This document shows, in pieces, positions 10,110 through 19,695 of a DNA stretch of 64,000 bases. The translations under genes were made by a program, and so were the position numbers. The DNA comes from Strongyloides papillosus (taxonomy: Eukaryota > Nematoda > Chromadorea > Rhabditida > Strongyloididae). The first letter of the stretch is position 1. Every line of letters starts with the position of its first letter. The notes beneath the pieces are model-generated. The model saw nothing but the letters and a program-made list of their open reading frames with translations, was not told where the DNA came from and did not search any database. Location: assembly GCA_005656395.1 (NCBI GenBank), contig SRSI01000060.1:496001-560000 (forward strand), given 5' to 3'.

Positions 10110-13100
10110 TTGTGTTCTTCTTCTGCTTGGACATGTTCAGAACAACCACCATTCTATCCGTTAATCTATAGGCAATTCAATTACGCATTCTCCAGCTTTA
10201 GCAAAGTAGACTTAAGTGCTATGGAAGAAGTGTGTGTTGTTGAAAATTTTTGGCCTGCATACATTGTGGGTGACATTCTTATAGATTCTACTCGTGATCC
10301 GTTATGGGAAACATCTGTTAAGCAATTTGGCATGTCTAATTGTGGTAAATACAAAGTGTATCAGAATATGACAGATACAGAACTATTCCTTCTCAACCCT
10401 GACGTTTACTTGATGGAAGATAGTGATGTGGAGAAACTTCTTACTATCTATGCATACCACTACTTGTTCAAGGCCTCTTGTCTGTCAGCATCTGATTCTG
10501 AAACGCAAGCTCCATTAGGTCGTCTAGTCCCTGATTCACCTGTGAAACCTGGAAGGAAACGCTTAAGGACTGATTTGATGGATGGCGAATATGAAAGACC
10601 TGACATGGTGAACGATGCAGAATACTTGAAGGCACAGAAAGAAATAGATGAATTAAAAGCCACAATTGTTGAATTGCGTGACCAACTAGATACTATGGAT
10701 AAGTCTAACAAACAAGCTAACGATGATTCGAAACAAATGAACACTGATGATTTTTCTTCTCAATATCTACAATTACGATCTGATTACGACACTCTCTCTG
10801 CTACTGTTACTAGCAAAGATAAAGAAATCACTGAGATCCAGAGACGCCTTGATAAAGCTTCAGAGCAATTAAGTCGTTATAAAACTCTAGCTGATGGTGC
10901 ACAGAATGTTGCCATTAGTCTTCAGTCTCAACAGAAAACACTTACGTCAACTTTGACGAAGGAAAAAATGGATAAGATTTCAGAGATGGAACGTACGCAC
11001 AGTTTGGCATTAGAACTATTGGAAACTTCGTTATTGGAAAAACACGAAGCATTGAGATCGAAAGCCATTGCAGATGAGCAAGAGAAATGCCGTTTACAAC
11101 GATACAGTGATCTTGATGAATGGCGTATGGAGAAAAGCAGAATCGAACAAGAATATTCAACGAAAACTGACAATGAAATAGCACGGATGAAAGAGTTATT
11201 TGATACTGAGATTGCAGCATTAAGAAAAGCTGCCACCCATGTCAAAGGTGAAGCCATGGAGACAGATGAACAAAACCTGCTGATTATGAAAATTGGAGAT
11301 CAATCCAGAGAAATTCTCAGCCTGAAGCAGTTACTGGAACTGAGACCTACTGCTCCTGCACCTGTATTCACTTCAATTTCTGACCTGTGTACTCAATACA
11401 ATAACTTCGTAACTTTTATCGAAAATATAAAACATCTAAACATTTATGATGCCATTTTAACCATTCCTAACAGCATTGCTTCATTGATGACTTTTATAAG
11501 TACCCTTATAGGATCTCGTTTACTACGAAAAGTAAACCGTAAGACAAATACTTCATTACCAGAACATATAAATTATCATACCGTCCGTATTCCAGAGTAT
11601 GTCTTTCCTGTGACTCCATTTCTTTGGAAGTTCGGAGACGGACCTATCCCTAATAGTGTAAATAGTATACTTCATGAAGCATTACCTAAGCTACTTCTTT
11701 CTATAGATAAAGTGCCTGTTCTTACTTTAGTAGATACAGGCGCTTCGATTAATGTTTTACATAGTAGAATTCTTTCACAAATTCCGCTTCATTTAGTACA
11801 GAAGTCAAATGGCCTTGATGCTACTGCGACTTCTGCTAACGGGACAAAAATAACTCTTGCAGATAAAATTATTATATCTCTTAATATTGCTAATTATTTG
11901 TATCCTATAACATGCTATGTCAGTCCTGACATTAGTCATGACCTTATCTTGGGAAAGCCAGGCCTCTCGGTCATTGGTGATCTCACAATTCAATGGGATT
12001 CAGGACGTATCATTCTTGGATCTCATTCTCTCTCTCTTCATAATACTTTTAAAGTCACTCTTAAAGATGACACAACTTTAAATCCTTTAACTCATAATAT
12101 TCTTAACCCTATTGTATTAAATGCTCCTCATCTTAATAATCAAACCGTTTTTGCAATAGCAGGACGGCATTTTAAAAGCAATAATCTTTTAGTTACTTAT
12201 TCCCAAGTCAATCCTATTATATCCGACAAAATTAATTTCCTTATTAACAACAGAGACCATAACCCTGTACTTTTAAAGAAAGGCACCACAATTGGACATG
12301 TGGCATTAGTAGAAAACATATCAGATACGGAACTACGCATAACCAATGAAGGTTACAGTAGCGATGAAGCGGACGTGACAGAACGATTACCACCATATCC
12401 GTCTACAAAACCACATAACCCATTATCCAAGAGTGAATTTCTAAATCTAGTGAAATACGATTCTTCTAAAATGAATACCACGGATGCACACCAATTTCGC
12501 AAAATTCTTTGGTCACACAGAGATGTGTTCTTCGAATACAATTCGATTCCTGGTAATTACAATGGACCGGAAACGTTGGAGCTGAAAACCATTCCACACG
12601 AAATACCAAAGCCAATTCGTGCTTCTCGTTATACTCTGGAAAAAGAAATGGAAGTGGAACGTCAAGTGAATGACATGCTGAAACATGGAATGATCGAGCC
12701 GTCGCGTACTCCCTATTTATCAAGAATTAATATGGTGCAAAAGAAAAACGACGAATGGAGATTCGTTGTTGACTTTCGTGCAATCAACAAATTAATTCAA
12801 CCTCAGAGTCATCATATCCCTAGGATTGATGGCATTCTTGATAAAGCCGCTGGACGCAACTTCTACACGTCATTGGATCTGAAGAATGGATTACACCAAC
12901 TGACATTAGACCGCTCAAGCCGTTATCTAACGGGATTCCCGACCCATCTTGGAATCTTTCAATATAAAAGGATTCCAATGGGATTAGTTGGGAGCCCCGA
13001 TTTCTTTAACTATGTTAAGGACTCTATTTTCAGTACTGCGAACAATTTTGTTTACCTGGACGATATCTTATTAACTGATATCTCAATTTCTGATCATCTT

Positions 13101-13487
13101 GTCAATATTGAAACTGCTCTAAACAAAGCTCTCAACCTTGGACTCTGTTTTTCTCTCGCTAAATGTCTGTTTTTTCAACCAACCTTGGAATACCTTGGCT
13201 TTCTTATCAGTCGAGATGGTGTTAAGCCGAATCCTCAGAAAACAAAGGCGCTTGTTGACAAACCAATCCCACGTAATGAAAAAGAACTCCGTTCCTTTTT
13301 AGGAGCGGCCAACTATTACAGAAAACACGTGCCAAATTACAGCAAACTAGCTAGTATTCTCTATGACGCTACCCAAAATTTCATCTGGCTAGCCGTCATA
13401 CAGAAGCTTTTGAAAAAGTTAAACATGTTCTACTTACGGCATGCACGCTATCGCTACCGGATTCACATACACCGTTTACAATTATGA
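10110..13487 (+). CDS. pol: Pol: coiled-coil region, protease and reverse transcriptase
   Basis: Open from codon 10005, just after a TAA and in the same frame as the shifted Gag tail. The listed start at 10110 is a TTG, so there is no clear own start. Order: a 100-150-residue segment of unknown type; a long charged coiled coil (about residues 165-390); a hydrophobic helix pair near 440-475; an aspartic protease with L-V-D-T-G-A-S near 545; then RT with W-R-F-V-V-D-F-R-A-I-N, S-L-D-L-K-N-G, Q-Y-K-R-I-P-M-G-L and Y-L-D-D-I-L, and the thumb/connection L-R-S-F-L-G-A-A-N-Y-Y-R. From about 13395 the frame changes, so the last 30 or so residues are out of frame. The coiled coil before protease is unusual for Ty3/gypsy. 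Confidence 0.9.
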   Translation: MCSSSAWTCSEQPPFYPLIYRQFNYAFSSFSKVDLSAMEEVCVVENFWPAYIVGDILIDSTRDPLWETSVKQFGMSNCGKYKVYQNMTDTELFLLNPDVYLMEDSDVEKLLTIYAYHYLFKASCLSASDSETQAPLGRLVPDSPVKPGRKRLRTDLMDGEYERPDMVNDAEYLKAQKEIDELKATIVELRDQLDTMDKSNKQANDDSKQMNTDDFSSQYLQLRSDYDTLSATVTSKDKEITEIQRRLDKASEQLSRYKTLADGAQNVAISLQSQQKTLTSTLTKEKMDKISEMERTHSLALELLETSLLEKHEALRSKAIADEQEKCRLQRYSDLDEWRMEKSRIEQEYSTKTDNEIARMKELFDTEIAALRKAATHVKGEAMETDEQNLLIMKIGDQSREILSLKQLLELRPTAPAPVFTSISDLCTQYNNFVTFIENIKHLNIYDAILTIPNSIASLMTFISTLIGSRLLRKVNRKTNTSLPEHINYHTVRIPEYVFPVTPFLWKFGDGPIPNSVNSILHEALPKLLLSIDKVPVLTLVDTGASINVLHSRILSQIPLHLVQKSNGLDATATSANGTKITLADKIIISLNIANYLYPITCYVSPDISHDLILGKPGLSVIGDLTIQWDSGRIILGSHSLSLHNTFKVTLKDDTTLNPLTHNILNPIVLNAPHLNNQTVFAIAGRHFKSNNLLVTYSQVNPIISDKINFLINNRDHNPVLLKKGTTIGHVALVENISDTELRITNEGYSSDEADVTERLPPYPSTKPHNPLSKSEFLNLVKYDSSKMNTTDAHQFRKILWSHRDVFFEYNSIPGNYNGPETLELKTIPHEIPKPIRASRYTLEKEMEVERQVNDMLKHGMIEPSRTPYLSRINMVQKKNDEWRFVVDFRAINKLIQPQSHHIPRIDGILDKAAGRNFYTSLDLKNGLHQLTLDRSSRYLTGFPTHLGIFQYKRIPMGLVGSPDFFNYVKDSIFSTANNFVYLDDILLTDISISDHLVNIETALNKALNLGLCFSLAKCLFFQPTLEYLGFLISRDGVKPNPQKTKALVDKPIPRNEKELRSFLGAANYYRKHVPNYSKLASILYDATQNFIWLAVIQKLLKKLNMFYLRHARYRYRIHIHRLQL

Positions 13488-13801
13488 CAGAAGCTTCTAC
13501 GCAAGGTCTCGTTGCTGCGTTACTTCAAAACGACAGGCCAATAGCTTTTGCTTCTAGAACATTAAAGAAAGCTGAAATAATGTACGCTCCAGTACAACTG
13601 GAAGCACTTGGTTTGGTTTATGCTCTTAAGCAGTTTAATCCATATATATATGGTAAAACAGCTACAGTGCTGACAGATCAAAGCAGTCTCCTTAGCTTGA
13701 TGACTAAACGTGATGTTTCAAATATTTTGGACAGATACAAGAACTATATTATGGGTTACAATTTGGATATTAGGTACATCAAAGAAGTAACAATATGGTA
13801 G
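13484..13801 (+). pseudogene. RNase H domain fragment of Pol
   Basis: This frame holds a Ty3/gypsy RNase H: T-E-A-S-T-Q-G-L, P-I-A-F-A-S-R-T-L, Q-L-E-A-L-G-L-V-Y-A-L-K-Q-F and T-D-Q-S-S-L. The first catalytic Asp of the usual T-D-A-S is Glu here, and the usual T-D-H is T-D-Q. RNase H sequence already begins in this frame near 13397, upstream of the ATG, and runs to about 13788, where the frame changes again. It is part of Pol, not a separate gene. It would remove template RNA during reverse transcription. Confidence 0.85.
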
Positions 13802-14520
13802 CCGACTATTTAAGCAGACGCGTATTCAATGTAGAACTTGCTTCTACTACTAATGAATATGCAGATGTCTTCCCCAAAATTTCCAATTACCTCCAATTTC
13901 CTTTCATTATCAAACATTTCCCGAAATATCTTAGTGATAAAGAAAGGAATATGTATCCTGAATGCAAAATACATTCTAGAGGAAGGACCCGCATTTACGT
14001 ACCTCAGAAACTTCGCTTTATGTTGCTATCTTTGTGGCATGAGCACCCTCTTTTAGGCAAACATGATGGATTCGATAAAGGCGCACAAAAGGTGAAAGAT
14101 ATCTTTCTTTGGCCATCAATGGATAGTGATATCAAGAAAACTTGGTCAATTTGTGAGAAATGTATACTCAATAAACCTCAGGCCCCACTGCAAGCTACAG
14201 TGAATGAAAAGACAATACCAGTTCCGCCATATCCTTGGCATACTTTAAGTCTTGATCATATGGTGATCAATGAACAAAATTATGTTTTAGTTATCATTGA
14301 TGATTATAGTAAGTTTGTACACCTACATCATTGCACCAGTATGGAAACATTAGCAACTATCAACTCACTTAAGTCAACTTTCTTTTTGTTAGGCTTCCCT
14401 AACACCTTGAAAACTGACAACGGACCAGTTTTGTTGCGGATTTATTCAACTCTTTTTGTAAAACCTACAACATCACTCACTACAACGTCTCTGCATACAA
14501 TCATCAGGGAAACGCGATAG
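13795..14520 (+). pseudogene. integrase N-terminal and core fragment of Pol
   Basis: It starts with the V-A-D-Y-L-S-R-R linker that normally follows RNase H. Next come the HHCC zinc-binding module (H-E-H-P-L-L-G-K-H-D-G, then C-E-K-C) and the core with S-L-D-H-M (first Asp) and K-T-D-N-G-P (second Asp). Near 14427, just after the second Asp, the frame changes. The last 30 residues of this ORF are out of frame, and the catalytic Glu region lies in the next frame. Integrase inserts element DNA into the genome; this copy cannot make it intact. Confidence 0.85.
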
Positions 14521-14852
14521 TGGAACGTTTTAATCGCGTCATTCGAGAATCTATACGTATATACAATGACAAAGACATAAAAGAAATTCTCAACTTTACT
14601 CAATACTCGCATAATTTCAGTTACACTACCACACAAGAAGGTAAGCCAAAAGAATACATTCTATCCAATGTTGACCGTTTGGTGGATGAATCTTATGCAA
14701 GTAACAAAATTTCTGGACGCAGAGACCTGTTACTATTTATCAAAAATCAAATAGCTCCTTCATCTGATGACACAAACAATGAGACAATGTATGTCAAACT
14801 TGCCAATGGCACAGTTGTTTACAAAAAGAACGTAGCTGCACACAAAAATTAA
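14520..14852 (+). pseudogene. integrase C-terminal core fragment of Pol
   Basis: It opens with the region of the third catalytic residue (V-E-R-F-N-R, preceded in the same frame by an N-H-Q-G-N block starting near 14430). The alpha-helical end of the integrase core follows, including Y-S-H-N-F-S-Y-T-T-T. A TAA at 14850-14852 stops the frame, but the same frame reopens immediately after it with the GPY/F motif, so the stop is best read as a mutation. The listed ATG is not a real start. Confidence 0.75.
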
Positions 14853-15239
14853 CAACAGTTTATTGGACCGTACGTGATTGTAGAACACCTTCATGGTGAC
14901 TCCTGTCTAATTAGCAAAGTTACTAACAACTCCCATCGTCTAACTGGTACACCTGAGAAATGCAATGCCCGCCTGCTGAAATTGGCCCCAAATATACTTC
15001 AAAGAAAACCTCTTTCACTTACAAATGATGCTGCCTTGCCAACCCTATCACATGCTGGAGAAATTATAGTTTCTTATCCTGGTATATCCCTTATCAAACG
15101 TGGTCATGGAAGACCAAGAAAGAGCTTATCGGAATTTCAGAAATCTACCACACCAAATCCCCAAACCTTAACATCTACTTCAATTGAACAACCATCTTTA
15201 CAACCTCGTAAACGTGGCCGCCCAAGAAAAAATAAATGA
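14853..15239 (+). pseudogene. GPY/F module and AT-hook tail of integrase
   Basis: In frame with the preceding fragment after a single stop. It begins F-I-G-P-Y-V-I-V-E-H-L, the GPY/F module found at the C-terminus of many Ty3/gypsy integrases. It continues about 120 residues and contains two AT-hook-like motifs: G-H-G-R-P-R-K-S (15100-15125) and K-R-G-R-P-R-K-N-K (15208-15236), the latter at the extreme C-terminus before TGA. AT-hooks bind the minor groove of AT-rich DNA; here they could tether integrase to AT-rich target DNA. That role is inference. Confidence 0.75.
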
Positions 15240-15430
15240 AACTTTTTAAAGATTAGCTGCAGCAACTTTATTTTAATTTACTTTATTTTTTTCTTCTTTT
15301 TACTTTTTCTTTTCATTATATCTTATATATTTTATCTCATTCTTATAACCTAAATTACTTATTGTATCATCCTTATTTATTTCTTTAATTTTTTTCTATT
15401 GTTACCTTTTAATGGAGTTAAAAGCTTCAT

Positions 15431-15437
15431 GAGGGGA
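15431..15437 (+). promoter_or_regulatory. polypurine tract
   Basis: GAGGGGA abuts the 3' LTR start (TGTTAT at 15438). A short G-rich purine run at this place primes plus-strand synthesis in LTR elements. Placement is the main evidence. Confidence 0.65.
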
Positions 15438-15651
15438 TGTTATCCGACAGCTGTGTCGGATACGCCCCAAATCACATGTATATAAGAGGTGTTCTCTTAT
15501 ATACATGAGTATTCTTTCTTAGCATTCTTATAATTCTTGTTAACTCTCTTCTTGATATAATAAAAGATACATTTATATAATAGTAGTTTTATCTTAGCTA
15601 ACACACGATTCTGGAGATCTCCCCTTATCAGAGGGGATCTCCAGGATTACA
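15438..15651 (+). repeat. 3' LTR
   Basis: A 214-bp copy of 7870-8082. By hand count it differs at about six substitutions and one indel (about 97% identity). It keeps the same palindromes. The TATA-containing one has a perfect 14-bp arm here (CATGTATATAAGAG with CTCTTATATACATG), and the edge hairpin CCGACA/TGTCGG is perfect. It is followed by the GATC target-site duplication. Confidence 0.93.
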
Positions 15652-18240
15652 GATCAATCTTTAATATTATTAATATTTAAAAAATAGTCAAGCTTAAAAA
15701 TAATCTGTAATTTAAATTTTCATCGTTTTTAATAACTTAAAATTTGCATTTTAATACCAATCAGGAGTTTGTAAAAAATTATTCAAACTCAGAGTTTCAA
15801 ATAAGTTTAAAATCAAGAGGACATGTAACAAAACAATTTTGATACATTGTGTTTTATAAATGTCTAACATTCAAAAGCCTACAAAATTTTAGTAATAATT
15901 ATTAATATTATAAAATACGGAACTATTTATTCGAATATTACTATATGTGTATTGTTATTAAACAAAAGTTTTAGAATTTTTTTTTTTAAATTTTAAATAT
16001 TTAAAAAGCAAGCCCTGCGGGCAAGTAACGACAAACGAAGCGAGTTACTGTTTGTTATCTCTAAATGGTCTAATAGTGTTTGAGCAAATATACTTTTTAT
16101 ATACTATTTTTTTTGTTTCTTGAATAAAAACTAATTTACAAAACTTTATTTCTCAAGAAAAGAATACTAAAAAGATAAATAAATTGTTAATAATTAAAAT
16201 AAACTCACTGCACTATGAGGAAAATCAATGTTAGTAAAATAAGAGAAGGTACTATCATGTTATTTAGTAGTAAGTACTATATGTAAAAATTTATGACAAA
16301 ATAATCATTATTGGATGTTTGATAGAGTCGTGAAACAATGTTCTTCTAGTTTTTTCATAATTATGGTTTATTAATTCACAACAGTTAGAAAATGCATTTC
16401 ATAAACCATATCATCATAAAAACAATTGTGTAACCAAAAATGCTACTGATAATATACAATATATTATCAAAAAGTTGTTGTTGAAACAAGTAAAAAAAAT
16501 ATATCATCAACAAATTTACAAGAGACAATAAAATAGTCTGATATTTTTTACAATTTTTTTGAAATTAACAGTTAAAGTAAATTGTTTTTGAAAGATAAAT
16601 TCGGATATTTGCAGTACTAAATAGAAATTAGTTTTGCAAAGAAGGACTTTAGCATTGATGTACCAAAGATGTTGAAATGATCAGACCTGAGATATTTAGT
16701 AGGATTATTATTCATAAAATGTTAGAAAAACTGTTAAGAAAAAGGAAATAGGAAAGTCAGCTAAAGAGAAAATTAGCAAATGAGTCATATAATAATTTTG
16801 AAGTAAAAAAAGTTAGTTTTACCGAAATGAACTTAATAAGAAATGAGAAAAAACAAGAATCATGTGTTACTTGCTATAAAGATGGATACTCAATAATTTT
16901 AAAAATAAATGTAGGTGATTTATAAAAAAAAAGTAGATTCAAAAATTTAGATGTACTCATGATGTAGTTCGAATTAATTACTTTAGATCTCTAAGAAATT
17001 TTCTATAGAGGGTAAATAAGAAACAAAAACAACCTCAATAAGATGGTTGTGGCAATTTATACGAGAATTTTTGTTTAATAAATGTTATAAATTAACGGAA
17101 CAATGAGAGCATATGTTTATTTGATTTACTAATATTTTTAAAACATAATCGCTAGATATAACTTTATATATTTATAACAATAAAATTTATTTTTAATAAA
17201 AAATTCAGCTTACTGATTTATTCAAAATTGTTTAAAAAGACAACAAAATAAATGAATTTATATATATTAGAAGTTAAAATTACACTATCAACAACAATAA
17301 AGAACTTTAAAAATTATAGAATATTTTGGATAAAAAAGAATAAGAAACTGAATATTGTGACTATAAATTTGATTAAATAATTTCTTATATTATAATTTAT
17401 TATCTATAAATTGAATTGAATTTTATAAATAAATAATCTTTAAAAACATTTGATGTAGTTTACTTCTATAATTAATTGTAACCAACAAGGGAGACCCAAT
17501 AAAACCTTTAAATTTTACTAAAGTTAAAACTTCGTTTAAACAATAAAAATTATTTAAGAAATTAAAATCGTTTTTGTATTTTTGTAAACAGCGATTATAT
17601 TTAAAAATTTCGTAATCACTTTTAATTTCCTTGAAGTTATTTGCTTTTTTATTAAGAAATTTTCTATAATATTGAAAAAAACTTCTAAAGTATTAATATG
17701 CAGTTGTTATTTGCTTGTATATTAAATTGTTATTTCGTGACGGATAAGTATAGAAAGCAAATCAAGATGTTTCTAATATCTCAATTATTTGAATTTAAAA
17801 TAAATTTTGCCTTGAAATTTATTTAACTTCAAAATGTGTTTTATATTGATTGTATTAAAAATATATTCAAACACCTGTATTCTTATTAAATAACAAGAAA
17901 TTCTTATATTAACTGAATTTTATCTCCTTATTGAAAACTCGTCAAAAATTCATAGATATTATGATAAAAATAATATTAAATACTTTTACATTATTTTATT
18001 AATAGCCACTAAATGCAATAATTTTTTTATCAGATAGTTATATTTAATTTTAAATTTAATATAAGATGAAAATATCAAATAAAAAACCATAAATATAAAA
18101 ATTTTAAAAAAAGAAAATTTTATATATTTACACTCTATATACTCATTAATTTTAAAATTAATTTATCTAATATTTCACTATAATCAAGCTATAGAGAAAA
18201 AATTATAACGATTCAACGTTTATTTTATTCGCTTGATATA
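15652..18240. other. gene-free AT-rich DNA
   Basis: No supported gene. A 49-codon open stretch near 16767-16925 contains a C-x2-C but is too short to call. The only standout is the GC-rich motif at 16008-16055, listed separately. Confidence 0.55.
16008..16055. other. GC-rich hairpin plus H-type pseudoknot-like motif
   Basis: Within very AT-rich DNA, GCCC-TGC-GGGC (16012-16022) forms a tight hairpin. It is followed by two interleaved 6-bp stems: AGTAAC (16024-16029) with GTTACT (16044-16049), and ACAAAC (16031-16036) with GTTTGT (16050-16055). The pairing order is that of an H-type pseudoknot with adjoining stems. The identity of the motif is unknown. Confidence 0.5.
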
Positions 18241-19695
18241 CAGGGTGGCCCACCTAAAACTCCCCAGACGTTTGCATATATATCTCCACGCATAGATAAG
18301 CTACAAACATGGTATTATAATCATTTTGTAGCTGAGATATATCCCATCCTAAATCTATTGACAAATCAAAAAAAATCTGGATTTTAGTTGAAGTTATGGG
18401 CTATTGAAATTTAGATGCATTTTTCGACTTTCACTAAATGTAACTTTTTTATTTAGAATGATTTTTTAAAAATTGTTGCAGATTCTGAAAGTACAAGATC
18501 TTTTGTATTAAATCCCAAAATTACGTAGAAATTTAAGTCCGGCAACTTTGTTTAATTTTTAAATAAAAGTTAAAAATCTTGATTTTTGTCAAAAAATTGA
18601 TGTTTTTTAAGAATAACATTTTAATTAAATAATTTTTAAAAAGTTTTTATTGATATTCTGATAGAGTAAGCAAAGCTCTATCGAATGAGTATATGACCGT
18701 TCTGAGGGATTGACATTGAAAGAAGTTATGATTTGCCAAAGTCGACTTTTTGACACTTTCATTTGAAAGTTAAAATACAGATAATACTTTCCCCGATCTT
18801 TATGGTATCCTAATAGCAATAATAACACTACTTATCCATATTAGTTTACAGGTTATTAATTGTTTGTTCATAAATTGTGTAAAGAACTGAAATATTCCTT
18901 ATCACCAAAATTCAAGAAAAAAATAATTTTTCCAATATTTTTACACCATTTACAATTATTTTATACTACTTTGTGTAGATATTACTCTTTAAGAACAATT
19001 CCTGAGTGGTTTTTTAATTTTTTGTATATCGACTCATAATCTCATACCCTGTATTTTTAAAATATGAGCGAGCTTTTATCAAATAAGGGCAATATTTTTA
19101 ATACTTTTGAAAATAAAACATAATCCGTGCCCGAAAATTTGGAAAAGATTGACATATTTTCTTTTTTTATAGAATTATTGTAAAAAATGGTCAATTTTTG
19201 ACTATTCATAACTTTCTTTAAACTCAATCAAATTTAGTGACACTATACTTATTCGATAGAGCTTTGCTTACTCTATCAGAATATCAATAAAAATTTTTTA
19301 AAAACTACTTGATTAAAATTTTATTCTTAAAAAACATCGATTTTTTGAAAAAAATCAAGATTTTTAACTTTTATTTAAAAATTTAACATAGTTGCCGGAC
19401 TTCAATTTTTATGTAATTATGGGGGTTAGTACAAAAGACCTTGTACTTTCAGAATCTGCAACAATTTTTAAAAAATCTTTCAAAATAAAAAAGTTACATT
19501 TAGTGAAAGTCGAAAAATGCATCTAAATTTCAATAGCCCATAACTCCAACTAAAATCCTCGTTTTGTTAATTTGTTAATAGATTTAGGATGGGATATATC
19601 TCAGCTACAAAATGATTATAATACCATGTTTGTAGCTTATCTATGCGTGGAGATATATATGCAAATGTCTGGGGAGTTTTAGGTGGGCCACCCTG
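18241..19695. mobile_element. fold-back DNA element with long inverted repeats
   Basis: The left end CAGGGTGGCCCACCTAAAAC (18241) matches the reverse complement of the right end (to 19695), and TA flanks both ends. The arms stay clearly complementary for about 450 bp (left to about 18690, right from about 19249) and more weakly to about 18745/19195. A unique spacer of about 450 bp shows no ORF of note. No transposase is encoded, so it is a non-autonomous element. The CAGGGTG termini resemble those of several DNA transposon groups; the superfamily is not determined. Confidence 0.88.

Larger units (their letters stand above)
7870..15651 (+). mobile_element. Ty3/gypsy-type LTR retrotransposon, defective
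   Basis: A 7.8-kb element bounded by LTRs starting TGTTAT and ending ATTACA, with GATC on both sides (7866-7869 and 15652-15655) as a 4-bp target duplication. Order: LTR, tRNA-Gln-type primer-binding site, about 700-nt leader, gag, coiled-coil region, protease (DTG), RT (YLDD), RNase H, integrase (HHCC, DDE), AT-hook tail, polypurine tract, LTR. RT before RNase H before integrase places it in Ty3/gypsy, not Copia. The GC content is visibly higher than in the flanks. Frame changes near 9890, 13395, 13788 and 14427 and stops at 10002 and 14850 interrupt the coding region. LTRs differ at roughly six positions plus one indel (hand count). Confidence 0.93.

Noticed and set aside
11805..12723. Minus-strand ORFs inside pol
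   Set aside because: Shadows of the Ty3/gypsy coding strand, with no independent domains.
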